Below are positions 32,489-40,768 of a stretch of DNA of 41,452 nt, in pieces. Made by a program: the position numbers and the translations under genes. The notes beneath the pieces are model-generated. The model searched no databases, was not told the DNA's origin, and saw only the letters and a list, made by a program, of their open reading frames with translations. Each line of letters starts with the position of its first letter. The stretch's first letter is position 1. Source of the DNA: CAZAPZ01 sp964487285 (GTDB taxonomy: Bacteria; Campylobacterota_A; Desulfurellia; JAADFJ01); the NCBI GenBank assembly GCA_964487285.1, contig CAZAPZ010000001.1, positions 1-41,452 of the forward strand, in the 5' to 3' direction.

Positions 32489-34099
32489 CTATGGATAAAT
32501 TTCCAATTTTTTTGGAACATACCAGTCTATCAGATTATAAAATATACCTGCCTTTGTCTTTTTAATTCCCTTGAATCTCTTCTGTACCGCAGTAATGGAA
32601 TAGGGCGAATAGAGAAACAGATACGGCGCATCGTTAAAAATCAAACGATTTATCTTTTCATATATGATTTTTCGTTTTTCGTGGTTTACAGTCCGTCTTC
32701 CTTCTGTTAGCAGTTTATCAACTACCTTATTATGATATCCTACAAAGTTGAACCCTCCCTTTTTATCCTGAGAGCTGTCCCATATTGAAAATTGATCGGG
32801 ATCAGGCGAAATCTGCCATCCTAAAATTACAGCATCAAACCGCTGCGAGTTTATCAAATTCAAAAATGCCTGCCATTCAAGGATTCGTAATTTCATTTTT
32901 ATGCCGATTTTTCTGAGATCGGCTTGAATAAGAAGGGCTGTATATTTTCTTTCATCGTTGCCTTGATTTGTTACAACGGTAAACGATACAGGCTTACCAT
33001 GTTTTTTCAATACACCATCCGTATATTTAAAACCTGCACTTCTAAGAAGTGCCAAAGCTTTTGTCGGATTATATTTTCTCACCTTAATTGATTTGTCGTA
33101 TGCCCAGCTGGTTGGAGGATATATTCCTTTTTCGATTGTTCCCTCACCATATAGGATAGTATTTATTATCTGTTGTTTGTTGATAGCATAATCCAAAGCA
33201 ATTCTTACTCTCCTATCGGAAAAAAGGGGCTTTTTTAAGTTCAATCCAAGATAAGTATAACCTGACGATACATTTATAAAAATGTTATACTTTTTTTTTA
33301 TATTCTCTGTAATCTGTCTTTTAAGCTGAATCGGTGAAAGCCCCATTACGTCAATCTTGCCGGCTTTCAGCTCCAAAAATGCAGTTGTGTTATCAGGTAA
33401 TATTCTGTAGAGAATATGGTTTATATGCGGTTCTCCATGGAAATAATTTTTGTTCCTATTTAATTTAATGAATTGCCCTGTTTTCCATTGTGCCAGTTTA
33501 TATGGCCCTGTTCCAACTGGATGTCTGTTAAACGAATCTGTTGATAGTTTGTGGTGATATAATAGATGATACGGCAGAATTCCCATCGTCCAGCTTGATA
33601 GAGCAGGGGAGAAAACCGTTTTATAATGAACTTTTAATTCGTATGGACCTATGGCGGTAATTTTATCAATCAGCAGGAAATCGGTTGAATATGGTGTGGC
33701 AACATTGGGATTAGTCAGCGCTTTGTATGTAAAAATCAGGTCTTTTGTTGTGAGAGGTGCTCCGTCCGTCCATTTTACCCGTTTTAAAAAGAAAGTAATA
33801 GTTTTGCCATCAGGCGATACAACAAATCGTTTTGCGATATCACCCGTTAGTCTTAAATTGTTGTTATATTTTAGCAGACCGTTGAAAATTAGTCCCGCAA
33901 TATCAGCTGATGCCGAATCGGTGGCAAATATAGGATTTACACGATTTGCGTCACCTATAGATCTTTGTATCAAAGTCGAAGCAAAAGCAGATCTAACGAC
34001 TATCAAGAAAAAAATAGCCGTCAGCAAAATTTTTTTGCCATAGTAAAGAGACTGCCTAAATGAACCGTTATACAAATTCCGATTAAAAGTTAGGAACAT
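32489..34099 (-). CDS. peptide/nickel-type ABC transporter substrate-binding protein (family 5)
   Basis: Periplasmic solute-binding protein of the DppA/OppA/NikA class, 536 aa. An N-terminal hydrophobic stretch (about 24-40, KILLTAIFFLIVVRSAFAS) looks like a signal peptide with an A-F-A-S cleavage site; the ORF start at 34099 has no ribosome-binding site and gives a long n-region, so the true start may be further in. Family motifs: KRFVVSPDGKTITFFLKRVK, WTDGAPLTTKDLIFTYKAL, HPVGTGPYKL and the C-terminal NRLIFNDAPYLFLYSP. No permease or ATPase gene is next to it, so it may serve a system elsewhere. Nickel versus peptide cannot be decided. Confidence 0.88.
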   Translation of the reverse strand: MFLTFNRNLYNGSFRQSLYYGKKILLTAIFFLIVVRSAFASTLIQRSIGDANRVNPIFATDSASADIAGLIFNGLLKYNNNLRLTGDIAKRFVVSPDGKTITFFLKRVKWTDGAPLTTKDLIFTYKALTNPNVATPYSTDFLLIDKITAIGPYELKVHYKTVFSPALSSWTMGILPYHLLYHHKLSTDSFNRHPVGTGPYKLAQWKTGQFIKLNRNKNYFHGEPHINHILYRILPDNTTAFLELKAGKIDVMGLSPIQLKRQITENIKKKYNIFINVSSGYTYLGLNLKKPLFSDRRVRIALDYAINKQQIINTILYGEGTIEKGIYPPTSWAYDKSIKVRKYNPTKALALLRSAGFKYTDGVLKKHGKPVSFTVVTNQGNDERKYTALLIQADLRKIGIKMKLRILEWQAFLNLINSQRFDAVILGWQISPDPDQFSIWDSSQDKKGGFNFVGYHNKVVDKLLTEGRRTVNHEKRKIIYEKINRLIFNDAPYLFLYSPYSITAVQKRFKGIKKTKAGIFYNLIDWYVPKKLEIYP

Positions 34100-34133
34100 A
34101 GCATGGTCTCATAACTTTAGCTTTTTGGAACTG

Positions 34134-34484
34134 TTATTTAACTGTTTTTGTACCGGACGTCTTATTTGGGGCGACAGGTAGCGTTGGAAGTTTCTTCACC
34201 TTTTTTATCGGCTTTTTCTGTATTACATTTGTTGTTGTGACAGATTTGACAGATGAACTAACTAAAGTTTTATTGATGAGAAAAGTATTCACAACAAATA
34301 GAATTCCAATTATCCAAGTTAGTTTCGCAAGAAACGGCATAGTTCCTCTGCTGCCGAACACAGTTTCACTGGCACCTGCGCCAAAAGATACTCCCATTGA
34401 AGCACCCTTACCCTTTTGCATCAATATGATACCGATTAATATTACGCTTAAAAAAAATTGAACGAAAATAAATAAGATTAGCAT
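34134..34484 (-). CDS. secG: preprotein translocase subunit SecG
   Basis: Small membrane subunit of the SecYEG channel. Two hydrophobic helices (about 2-22 and 52-70) around the conserved loop QKGKGASMGVSFGAGASETV followed by FGSRG, and a basic C-terminal extension rich in Lys, Thr and Pro. Length of 116 aa is typical. Its start overlaps the tpiA stop by seven bases; the tpiA-secG neighbourhood is widespread. Confidence 0.95.
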   Translation of the reverse strand: MLILFIFVQFFLSVILIGIILMQKGKGASMGVSFGAGASETVFGSRGTMPFLAKLTWIIGILFVVNTFLINKTLVSSSVKSVTTTNVIQKKPIKKVKKLPTLPVAPNKTSGTKTVK

Positions 34485-35212
34485 GTTTTTACCTCTTTAA
34501 ATATGTTTATAATCTTTATAAATTGATTTGCATTTAGACTTGCTCCTCCAACGAGCACTCCGTCTATCCGGTCGCATGATGCAATTTCATACGTATTTTC
34601 AGGTTTTACGCTGCCGCCATAAATAATCGGCACATCAGCCATTTGACCGCTTAGTTTGTCTCTAATGAAGCTATGTGTTTGTTCTATCGTTTTAATATCG
34701 GCTATTTTACCGGTACCTATTGCCCAAATAGGCTCATATGCAACGATAAAAGGCATCAATTCTTTTCGTAAGATATTTATCTGCATTGATAGAACTGGCT
34801 CTTTTTTACCTGTTTCTCTTTCTTCCAACGTCTCTCCTATACAGTAGATCGGTATTAATCCTGCTTTTCTTGCAGCCGTTAGCTTTTTAGATAGAAACTT
34901 ATTATCTTCGCCGAAAATATGTCTTCTCTCTGAATGACCTATTATAACATATTTGCAGCCTATGTCTATCAGCTGAATCGGGGATATCTCACCTGTATAT
35001 GCACCATAATTTTTATAATAGCAGTTTTGGGCTCCGAGGGCTATATTATTTCCTAACTTGGATTTTATAGAATCAAGCAGTGTGAAAGGCGGTAAAATAA
35101 TAACATTTGCTCCTTCGCCGTAGGAATTGTTTAGATTGTCAATTAACTTGATGGAGTCATCTTTTTTTAGGTTCATTTTCCAATTGGCAGCTATGATTGG
35201 TTTATCTATCAA
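34478..35212 (-). CDS. tpiA: triosephosphate isomerase
   Basis: Interconverts dihydroxyacetone phosphate and glyceraldehyde 3-phosphate. Catalytic residues are all there: K12 in ANWKMN, H93 in IGHSERR and E160 in AYEPIWAIGTG; the phosphate loop is IIYGGSVKPEN and GVLVGGASL. Length of 244 aa is normal. The ATG overlaps the pgk stop as ATGA. Part of the gap-pgk-tpiA-secG block. Confidence 0.97.
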   Translation of the reverse strand: MIDKPIIAANWKMNLKKDDSIKLIDNLNNSYGEGANVIILPPFTLLDSIKSKLGNNIALGAQNCYYKNYGAYTGEISPIQLIDIGCKYVIIGHSERRHIFGEDNKFLSKKLTAARKAGLIPIYCIGETLEERETGKKEPVLSMQINILRKELMPFIVAYEPIWAIGTGKIADIKTIEQTHSFIRDKLSGQMADVPIIYGGSVKPENTYEIASCDRIDGVLVGGASLNANQFIKIINIFKEVKTC

Positions 35213-36381
35213 TTTAGAACCTCAAGTCCCGGCAGCGGCTTTCCGCTTATAAGCTGCAGTGCAGCTCCTCCGCCTGTTGAAATAAAACTCATATTCTCGG
35301 CTTCATTTGCCCTGTAAATAGCATCGGCAGTGTCTCCTCCTCCAATAATGGTAAGAGCGTATGAATCGGCTACATGGTGAGCTAAGCTGAATGTTCCTCT
35401 TGAGAAAAGATCATTTTCATATATGCCCATCGGGCCATTCCAGAAAATTGTCCTGACATCCTCAATAGCTTCGCTGAAAAGTTTGACAGTAGCAGGTCCT
35501 ATGTCAACACCATGCCATCCTATCGGAATTTCCTCCACAGGAACAACTTTGATAGCGTTAGGTTTATTAGTATCGTCTGAACTTACCACGTCAACTGGAA
35601 GATATAGTTTTTTATCAGTAGTTTTCAACATGGAAAGAATCTCATCAACGGTTTTCATGATATCATCATCATATTTGATACCAATTTTTTTTCCGATTCC
35701 AACAATAAACGGAAAAGCCAATTTTCCACCTATGAGAATTTTATCTGATAGTTTAAGGAGATTTTTTATTGCTTTGATCTTTCCTTCCATCTTTGCACCA
35801 CCCAGGATTGATACAAACGGACGAATAGGATTATAAAGAACTTTCTTAAAATAGGCAATCTCTTTTTTTAGAAGAAATCCTGCCACGGCAACTTTCATAA
35901 TTTTGGGTACTCCATAGATTGACGCATGCAATCTATGGGATGTTCCAAATGCGTTATTTACATAAACGTCCGCCAATTTCGCAAGTGATTTTACAAACAT
36001 AGGATCGTTTTTTATTTCCCCGTTATCGAATCTCAGATTTTCAAGTAGGACTACCTCGCCCGGCTTCATAGTTTTTATCGCTTTTTCAACATCGGTTCCT
36101 ACGCAGTCGTGTAAAAGTAAAACATTAATATCCAGCAGCGTTTCAAGTCTTTTGCCTACATTTTTTAAGCTCAAATGGGTATCGTTTTTTCCTTGAGGTC
36201 TTCCAAGATGCGATGCAAGTACAACTTTTGCTTTTTCATCTATGGCATATCGTATTGTGGGCAGGGACTCTTTCAACCGTCTGTCATTGGTAATTTGTCC
36301 ATCCTGATCAATCGGTACATTGAAATCGCATCTTATAAAAACAGTTTTGTTGTAGATGGCTACGTCGTTTATAAACAACAT
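35209..36381 (-). CDS. pgk: phosphoglycerate kinase
   Basis: Transfers phosphate between 1,3-bisphosphoglycerate and ADP. N-terminal FIRCDFNVPIDQDGQITNDR, substrate-binding LASHLGRPQG, the SILGGAKMEGKIKAIKNLL segment and the nucleotide-site IGGGDTADA plus STGGGAALQLISGKPLPG all match the family. 390 aa is normal. Its ATG shares one base with the stop of gap (TAATG), and its stop overlaps tpiA. Confidence 0.97.
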   Translation of the reverse strand: MLFINDVAIYNKTVFIRCDFNVPIDQDGQITNDRRLKESLPTIRYAIDEKAKVVLASHLGRPQGKNDTHLSLKNVGKRLETLLDINVLLLHDCVGTDVEKAIKTMKPGEVVLLENLRFDNGEIKNDPMFVKSLAKLADVYVNNAFGTSHRLHASIYGVPKIMKVAVAGFLLKKEIAYFKKVLYNPIRPFVSILGGAKMEGKIKAIKNLLKLSDKILIGGKLAFPFIVGIGKKIGIKYDDDIMKTVDEILSMLKTTDKKLYLPVDVVSSDDTNKPNAIKVVPVEEIPIGWHGVDIGPATVKLFSEAIEDVRTIFWNGPMGIYENDLFSRGTFSLAHHVADSYALTIIGGGDTADAIYRANEAENMSFISTGGGAALQLISGKPLPGLEVLN

Positions 36382-37397
36382 TATTTGTTCAGGGTTTCAC
36401 CCATCTTTTCGACTAACTGCGCAAGACGTGATGAGTATCCCCATTCATTATCGTACCATGCCACGACCCTTGCTCTTTTGCTGCCGATCACTCTGGTGAA
36501 TTCCGAATCAAATATAGCCGAATACGGGTTGCCGATAATATCCGTTGATACAAGAGGTTCTTCGGAATATTGTAGAATTCCCTTTAAATTGGTCTCCGAA
36601 GCTTTTTTCATAGCTGAATTTATACTTTCGACAGTCATATCCTTTTCTGTGTCAAATGTTAAATCAATCAATGATCCGTCCGGTGTAGGAACTCTAATGG
36701 AAATTCCGTCAAGCTTGCCTTTAAGTTCAGGTAAAACAAGTTCGGTAGCAATGGTTGCCCCTGTTGTTGTAGGTATCATATTTACTGATGCGGCCCTTGC
36801 CCTTCTGAGATCTTTATGCGGAAGGTCTAAAATTCTTTGGTCATTTGTATATGAATGGACTGTTGTCATAAATCCTGCCGCTACATTGAAATTATCTATG
36901 AGAATTTTCATAACAGGTGCAAGACAGTTGGTTGTGCAGGATGCATTTGATAATATTTTTTCATTTAGCATATCATCATTATCATTAACACCAAGTACAA
37001 CCGTTTTAACCTCTCCGCCTTTTGCCGGAGCGCTAAGTGCCACCTTTTTTGCACCGGCGGAAATATGTTTTGATGCAAGTTCTTTTGTTCTGAAAAATCC
37101 TGTTGATTCAACAACAATATCAATTTTCATATTTTTCCATGGAAGAAGTGCCGGATCTCTTTCTTTTAAAACCTTCAAGATTTTGCCATCTACTATGAGG
37201 TTGTCGCCTTCGGCTTTGACTGATTTGCCAAATGTTCCATGCACCGAATCATGCTTTAGCAGATGAGCAAGCATAGATGGGTTTGTCAGATCATTTATTG
37301 CCACTATGTCAATATTGTTTTGTTCGCTGAGAATTCTAAAAGTCATTCTCCCTATTCTGCCGAATCCATTTATAGCTACTCTTATCTTTTTATCCAT
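36381..37397 (-). CDS. gap: glyceraldehyde-3-phosphate dehydrogenase
   Basis: Oxidises glyceraldehyde 3-phosphate with NAD in glycolysis. Rossmann motif INGFGRIGRM (residues 9-18), NAD-selecting D36 in INDLTN, nucleophile C154 in SNASCTTNCL and base H181 in TTVHSYTNDQ. The C-terminal WYDNEWGYSSRLAQL is intact. 338 aa. AGGAG lies before the ATG, nine bases after the comF stop. The Asp after N35 argues for NAD rather than NADP preference. Confidence 0.97.
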   Translation of the reverse strand: MDKKIRVAINGFGRIGRMTFRILSEQNNIDIVAINDLTNPSMLAHLLKHDSVHGTFGKSVKAEGDNLIVDGKILKVLKERDPALLPWKNMKIDIVVESTGFFRTKELASKHISAGAKKVALSAPAKGGEVKTVVLGVNDNDDMLNEKILSNASCTTNCLAPVMKILIDNFNVAAGFMTTVHSYTNDQRILDLPHKDLRRARAASVNMIPTTTGATIATELVLPELKGKLDGISIRVPTPDGSLIDLTFDTEKDMTVESINSAMKKASETNLKGILQYSEEPLVSTDIIGNPYSAIFDSEFTRVIGSKRARVVAWYDNEWGYSSRLAQLVEKMGETLNK

Positions 37398-37406
37398 ATT
37401 TTCTCC

Positions 37407-38093
37407 TTATACGCCTGCCATTGTGAAAAAGTAGACACTATTTGAATATTTTTTTATCGCTTTTGCAGCTTCATTTATCGTTGAACCCGTTGTAAAAACA
37501 TCGTCAATTATGAGAACATTTTTTCCGTTTATTTTTTTATCTGCAATAAAACTGTTTTTAACATTCTTTTTTCGCTCCTTACTGCTCAAAGATGTTTGAC
37601 TTACCGTGAAATGCGTTTTCATAAGCGCTGTTGAGATCGGCTTTTCTATCCATTGTGAAATTTTTTGTGCGATAAGCAAAGATTGATTGAACCCTCTTTT
37701 ATATGCATGCTCTGCTGTTATAGGTATAGGCACAACCGTATCGCATTCGAACTTCGCCAAGGCATCAATTATCTTACTTTTATATAGATCTAAGATTTTG
37801 ATCTGATATACATTCTTTTTATATTTTATATTATGTATCCATTCTTTGACTGCTCCAAAATATTGAAAAAAACAGATACCCTGTACAAATGATTTTTTTT
37901 CAGTCAAGCAGGATTGACATAGATACGATGAAGGTGCAGACGGTAAAGGTCTTCCGCACTTTGTGCAGCGTGTTTCAGGAATTATGAACAAAGGTTGACA
38001 TTGATCGCACAACAAGCTTCCGTTTTTTCCGCATACTACACATCTTTCAGGAAAAACCGGTTCTAATATCTTATTTAAAACCGTCTTTATCAT
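37407..38093 (-). CDS. ComF family phosphoribosyltransferase-like protein
   Basis: A 228-residue ComF/GntX-type protein. Two zinc-ribbon pairs open it: C18/C21 with C29/C32, and C43/C46 with C59/C62. The C-terminal half is a type I phosphoribosyltransferase fold with the PRPP loop VLIIDDVFTTGST (193-205). In naturally competent bacteria ComF helps DNA uptake; elsewhere the role is unclear and no other competence gene is visible here. AAAGGA precedes the ATG, and the start overlaps dksA by 23 bases. Confidence 0.9.
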   Translation of the reverse strand: MIKTVLNKILEPVFPERCVVCGKNGSLLCDQCQPLFIIPETRCTKCGRPLPSAPSSYLCQSCLTEKKSFVQGICFFQYFGAVKEWIHNIKYKKNVYQIKILDLYKSKIIDALAKFECDTVVPIPITAEHAYKRGFNQSLLIAQKISQWIEKPISTALMKTHFTVSQTSLSSKERKKNVKNSFIADKKINGKNVLIIDDVFTTGSTINEAAKAIKKYSNSVYFFTMAGV

Positions 38094-38415
38094 TTTCCTT
38101 TCTACAGGTTATGCAAAATTTTGCCGTCGGCTTAATCTCAAGTCTTTTCCGATCAATAATTTTTCCACAGCTTATACATTCGCCGTAAGTTCCGTCTTTG
38201 ATCCGTTTCATCGAATTTCTTATGGCATGGATCTCTTTGGATTTTCTCTCATACTCCATACCCTGAATTAACGCTGATTCCGACTTTGCAGCTTTGTCGA
38301 TTATCTCTTTTTTTCTTCCGCTTTTTAACGAATCGGCTACTTTGTCTAATTCAGTTTCCAACTCTTTGAGACGATTTTCTAATATTTTTTTATTTCTACG
38401 AATTATATCAAACAT
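38071..38415 (-). CDS. DksA/TraR-family C4 zinc-finger protein
   Basis: A 114-residue protein with an N-terminal coiled coil and a C-terminal four-cysteine zinc finger, C80/C83 (ECISCGK) and C101/C104 (FCITCRK), the layout of DksA-like RNA polymerase secondary-channel factors. The coiled-coil tip of true DksA carries an Asp-x-x-Asp-Ala motif; here the tip reads LKSGRKKEIIDKAAKSESAL and that motif is not evident, so it is better called DksA/TraR-like. The ATG at 38415, with GAGG upstream and four bases after the rsfS stop, is preferred over 38439. Confidence 0.85.
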   Translation of the reverse strand: MFDIIRRNKKILENRLKELETELDKVADSLKSGRKKEIIDKAAKSESALIQGMEYERKSKEIHAIRNSMKRIKDGTYGECISCGKIIDRKRLEIKPTAKFCITCRKENDKDGFK

Positions 38416-38419
38416 TAAA

Positions 38420-38776
38420 TTATGCCTCATGCTTTTCATTCAATTTCCTAATTTCATGATCTTTCCAGAGTTCTTCAAGTGCATATCTTTTTCTTGTCTC
38501 TTCTGTAAATATATCAACCATTATATCACCGAGATCCATAAGTATCCAGTCGGAATTTCTTGTTCCTTCTATTTTAATATTCTTTATGCCGATTCCTCTC
38601 AACTCCCTTTCAACATAATCGGCAAGACTTATAGAATGTCTTTGGCTGGTGCTGGTGACAATTACGCTGTAATCGAAAAGTGATTTTTCAGGTGACATGC
38701 TGATTACACTGATATCACCTCCTTTTTTATCACTTAAAAGTTTTACTATATAGTCTATGATATCGTTTTCTTTCAT
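38420..38776 (-). CDS. rsfS: ribosomal silencing factor RsfS
   Basis: Binds ribosomal protein uL14 and blocks subunit joining when nutrients are low. A 118-residue protein with the family motifs DISVISMSPEKSLFDYSVIV, TSTSQRHSISLADYVE, SDWILMDLGDIMVDIFTEET and RKRYALEELW. The frame extends upstream to 38830, but the ATG at 38776 overlaps the nadD stop as ATGA and has GAGG nine bases upstream. The nadD-rsfS pairing is one of the most conserved in bacteria. Confidence 0.95.
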   Translation of the reverse strand: MKENDIIDYIVKLLSDKKGGDISVISMSPEKSLFDYSVIVTSTSQRHSISLADYVERELRGIGIKNIKIEGTRNSDWILMDLGDIMVDIFTEETRKRYALEELWKDHEIRKLNEKHEA

Positions 38777-39336
38777 CTGTAAAGCCTCTTTTCGGTAATA
38801 TATTTTTTTACAATATAAGGAGTCAAACAATCAACCATTTTACCTTTATTTATTGTCATTCTAATTTGTGATGATGAGATATCAAGTCTATTCATCTTTA
38901 TTTTTTGAAAATTTTGTAGTTTATGAAACGGATCATTGAAATCTACGGTTCTGCTGATTACTACAAATTGAGCAAGTTTAAAACAGGTTTGCCACTCTTT
39001 CCAATTTTGAAAATTAAGAAATTCATCGTGTCCAATTAAAAAAAAAAGTTCATCAAAAGAGTATTTTGTCTTGTAATGTCTGAGCGTATCTACCGTGCAG
39101 CAACTTTTGCCAGCTGCTTCATAATCATCAATTGTTATAAAGCCAAGAGTGCCGAAGGCTAATTTAGCCATAGCTAACCTATCTTTGATAGATGCAAAAA
39201 CCTTTTTATGAGCTGCTTTGCCTGTAGGAAGAATAATAAGTTTGTCAAGTCCAAGTTGTTCATAAAATTCTATAGCAGCTCTTATATGCCCGATATGAAT
39301 GGGATCGAAACGGCCTCCGAAAATACCTATTTTCAT
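38773..39336 (-). CDS. nadD: nicotinate-nucleotide adenylyltransferase
   Basis: Adenylates nicotinate mononucleotide in NAD synthesis. The nucleotidyltransferase motif GGRFDPIHIGH (residues 7-17) and the C-terminal ISSSQIR are present, with IGHDEF in the middle. 187 aa is normal. Its ATG shares a base with the proA stop, and its stop overlaps rsfS. Confidence 0.95.
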   Translation of the reverse strand: MKIGIFGGRFDPIHIGHIRAAIEFYEQLGLDKLIILPTGKAAHKKVFASIKDRLAMAKLAFGTLGFITIDDYEAAGKSCCTVDTLRHYKTKYSFDELFFLIGHDEFLNFQNWKEWQTCFKLAQFVVISRTVDFNDPFHKLQNFQKIKMNRLDISSSQIRMTINKGKMVDCLTPYIVKKYITEKRLYR

Positions 39337-40580
39337 TATCTGATCTGACCGTTTCCGAAAATGACATATTTGTATGTTGTCAGCTCGTTTAACCCCATAG
39401 GACCTCTGGCATGCAGCCTATTTGTTGATATTCCGATTTCAGCCCCCATACCGAATTCTCCTCCGTCTGTAAATCTTGTTGAACTGTTGACATAAACTGC
39501 GGCAGAATCCACAACATCCGTAAATCTCATTGCATTTGAGAAATTTTCAGTAATTATTGCATCTGAATGATGCGATCCGTAACGATTGATGTGTGTTATA
39601 GCTTCATCTACATCTTTGACGATTTTTATAGAAAGAACAAGATCAAGATATTCGGCACTCCAGTCATCTTCCGTTGCTTTAACAACATCTATAATTTTAT
39701 CTGTTTTTTCGCATCCTATAAGTTTTACCTTGGCGGCAGTTAGTTCACTTGCCATCTCAGGCAGGAATTCGTTTGCTATACTGCTGCTGACAAGAAGAGT
39801 TTCAACCGAATTGCATACGCCCGGTCTTTGAACCTTTGCATTATAGACAATTTTCTTTGCATTTTGCAAATTTGCCGAATAGTCAACATAAATATGGCAT
39901 AATCCTTTTTCATGTTTAATGACAGGTATTTTACTATTTTCAGAAACGTAATGTATGAGTCCTGTTCCTCCTCTTGGTATAACAAGATCTACAGTGTCGT
40001 CCATTTTTAGAATAAGTTTGGCTGCAGCTCTATCGGAAGTGTTTACAAAATAAACCGCATTTTCGCTTAATCCGGCGAGTTTCAATGATTTGGTTAAAAT
40101 GCCGCTTAATATTCTGTTAGTGCAAATTGCCTCTTTCCCACCTTTAAGTATAACGCAGTTACCGGCTTTTAGGCATAATGCAGCTGCATCAATAGTTACA
40201 TTCGGACGGGATTCATATATTATAAATATCAATCCGATAGGTATCTGCTTTTTTAGAAGTAAAAGACCGTTTGGTAGTTTTTTACTATCAATTATCTTAC
40301 CGATAGGATCATCCAGCTTTCTTATAACATTTACCGAATCTATAATTAATGTAATTCGCCTCTCATCGATAAGCAGTCTGTCAATTTTAGCGTCATTCAG
40401 CTGCTGATTATTTTTTATATCTATTCGGTTGGCTTGTATGATCTCTTTTGCCTCCGCTTTTAAAAGCTTGCTTATATTTTCGAGCATGAGATTTTTCTTA
40501 TTTGTATCGGCAGTTGATATATCAGGGAAAGCCGCTCTAACTTTTAAAGCATTATCGTAAATCAGTTTAGAAATGCCCAT
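39336..40580 (-). CDS. proA: glutamate-5-semialdehyde dehydrogenase (gamma-glutamyl phosphate reductase)
   Basis: Second step of proline synthesis: reduces gamma-glutamyl phosphate with NADPH. Aldehyde-dehydrogenase fold with the nucleophile C256 in QRPGVCNSVETLLV, IPRGGTGLIHYV, HEKGLCHIYVD and the C-terminal FGMGAEIGISTNRLHARGPM followed by GLNELTTYKYV, diagnostic for ProA. I start at ATG 40580 because GGAGG lies just four bases upstream; the frame extends to 40601. 414 aa. It follows proB after 168-190 bases, with its own promoter match, and begins the long tight operon. Confidence 0.96.
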   Translation of the reverse strand: MGISKLIYDNALKVRAAFPDISTADTNKKNLMLENISKLLKAEAKEIIQANRIDIKNNQQLNDAKIDRLLIDERRITLIIDSVNVIRKLDDPIGKIIDSKKLPNGLLLLKKQIPIGLIFIIYESRPNVTIDAAALCLKAGNCVILKGGKEAICTNRILSGILTKSLKLAGLSENAVYFVNTSDRAAAKLILKMDDTVDLVIPRGGTGLIHYVSENSKIPVIKHEKGLCHIYVDYSANLQNAKKIVYNAKVQRPGVCNSVETLLVSSSIANEFLPEMASELTAAKVKLIGCEKTDKIIDVVKATEDDWSAEYLDLVLSIKIVKDVDEAITHINRYGSHHSDAIITENFSNAMRFTDVVDSAAVYVNSSTRFTDGGEFGMGAEIGISTNRLHARGPMGLNELTTYKYVIFGNGQIR

Positions 40581-40597
40581 TTGACCTCCTTTTATGC

Positions 40598-40625
40598 ACA
40601 ATAGTAGAATTTATGCTATTTTCAA
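40598..40625 (-). promoter_or_regulatory. sigma-70-type promoter of the proA operon
   Basis: Minus strand TTGAAA (40625-40620), 16 bases, TATTGT (40603-40598); predicted start near 40591, about eleven bases before the proA ATG, so the leader is very short and barely includes GGAGG. Match found by eye. Confidence 0.45.
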
Positions 40626-40768
40626 TGAAAAAGGTGCGTGATGATGAGAATTTTTAGGATTGTAAACGAAACTTAAACTTCAAACAATAAGTCCAACTGC
40701 CGCAATCCAAGTTTCTAATTATGCGGTGGATACTGATATGAAAAATTTGATGTACAGTTTGAGATAAG

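Noticed and set aside
36175..37266. A 363-codon open frame on the plus strand
   Set aside because: It is antisense to pgk and gap, which have complete motifs; no ribosome-binding site or recognisable protein features.
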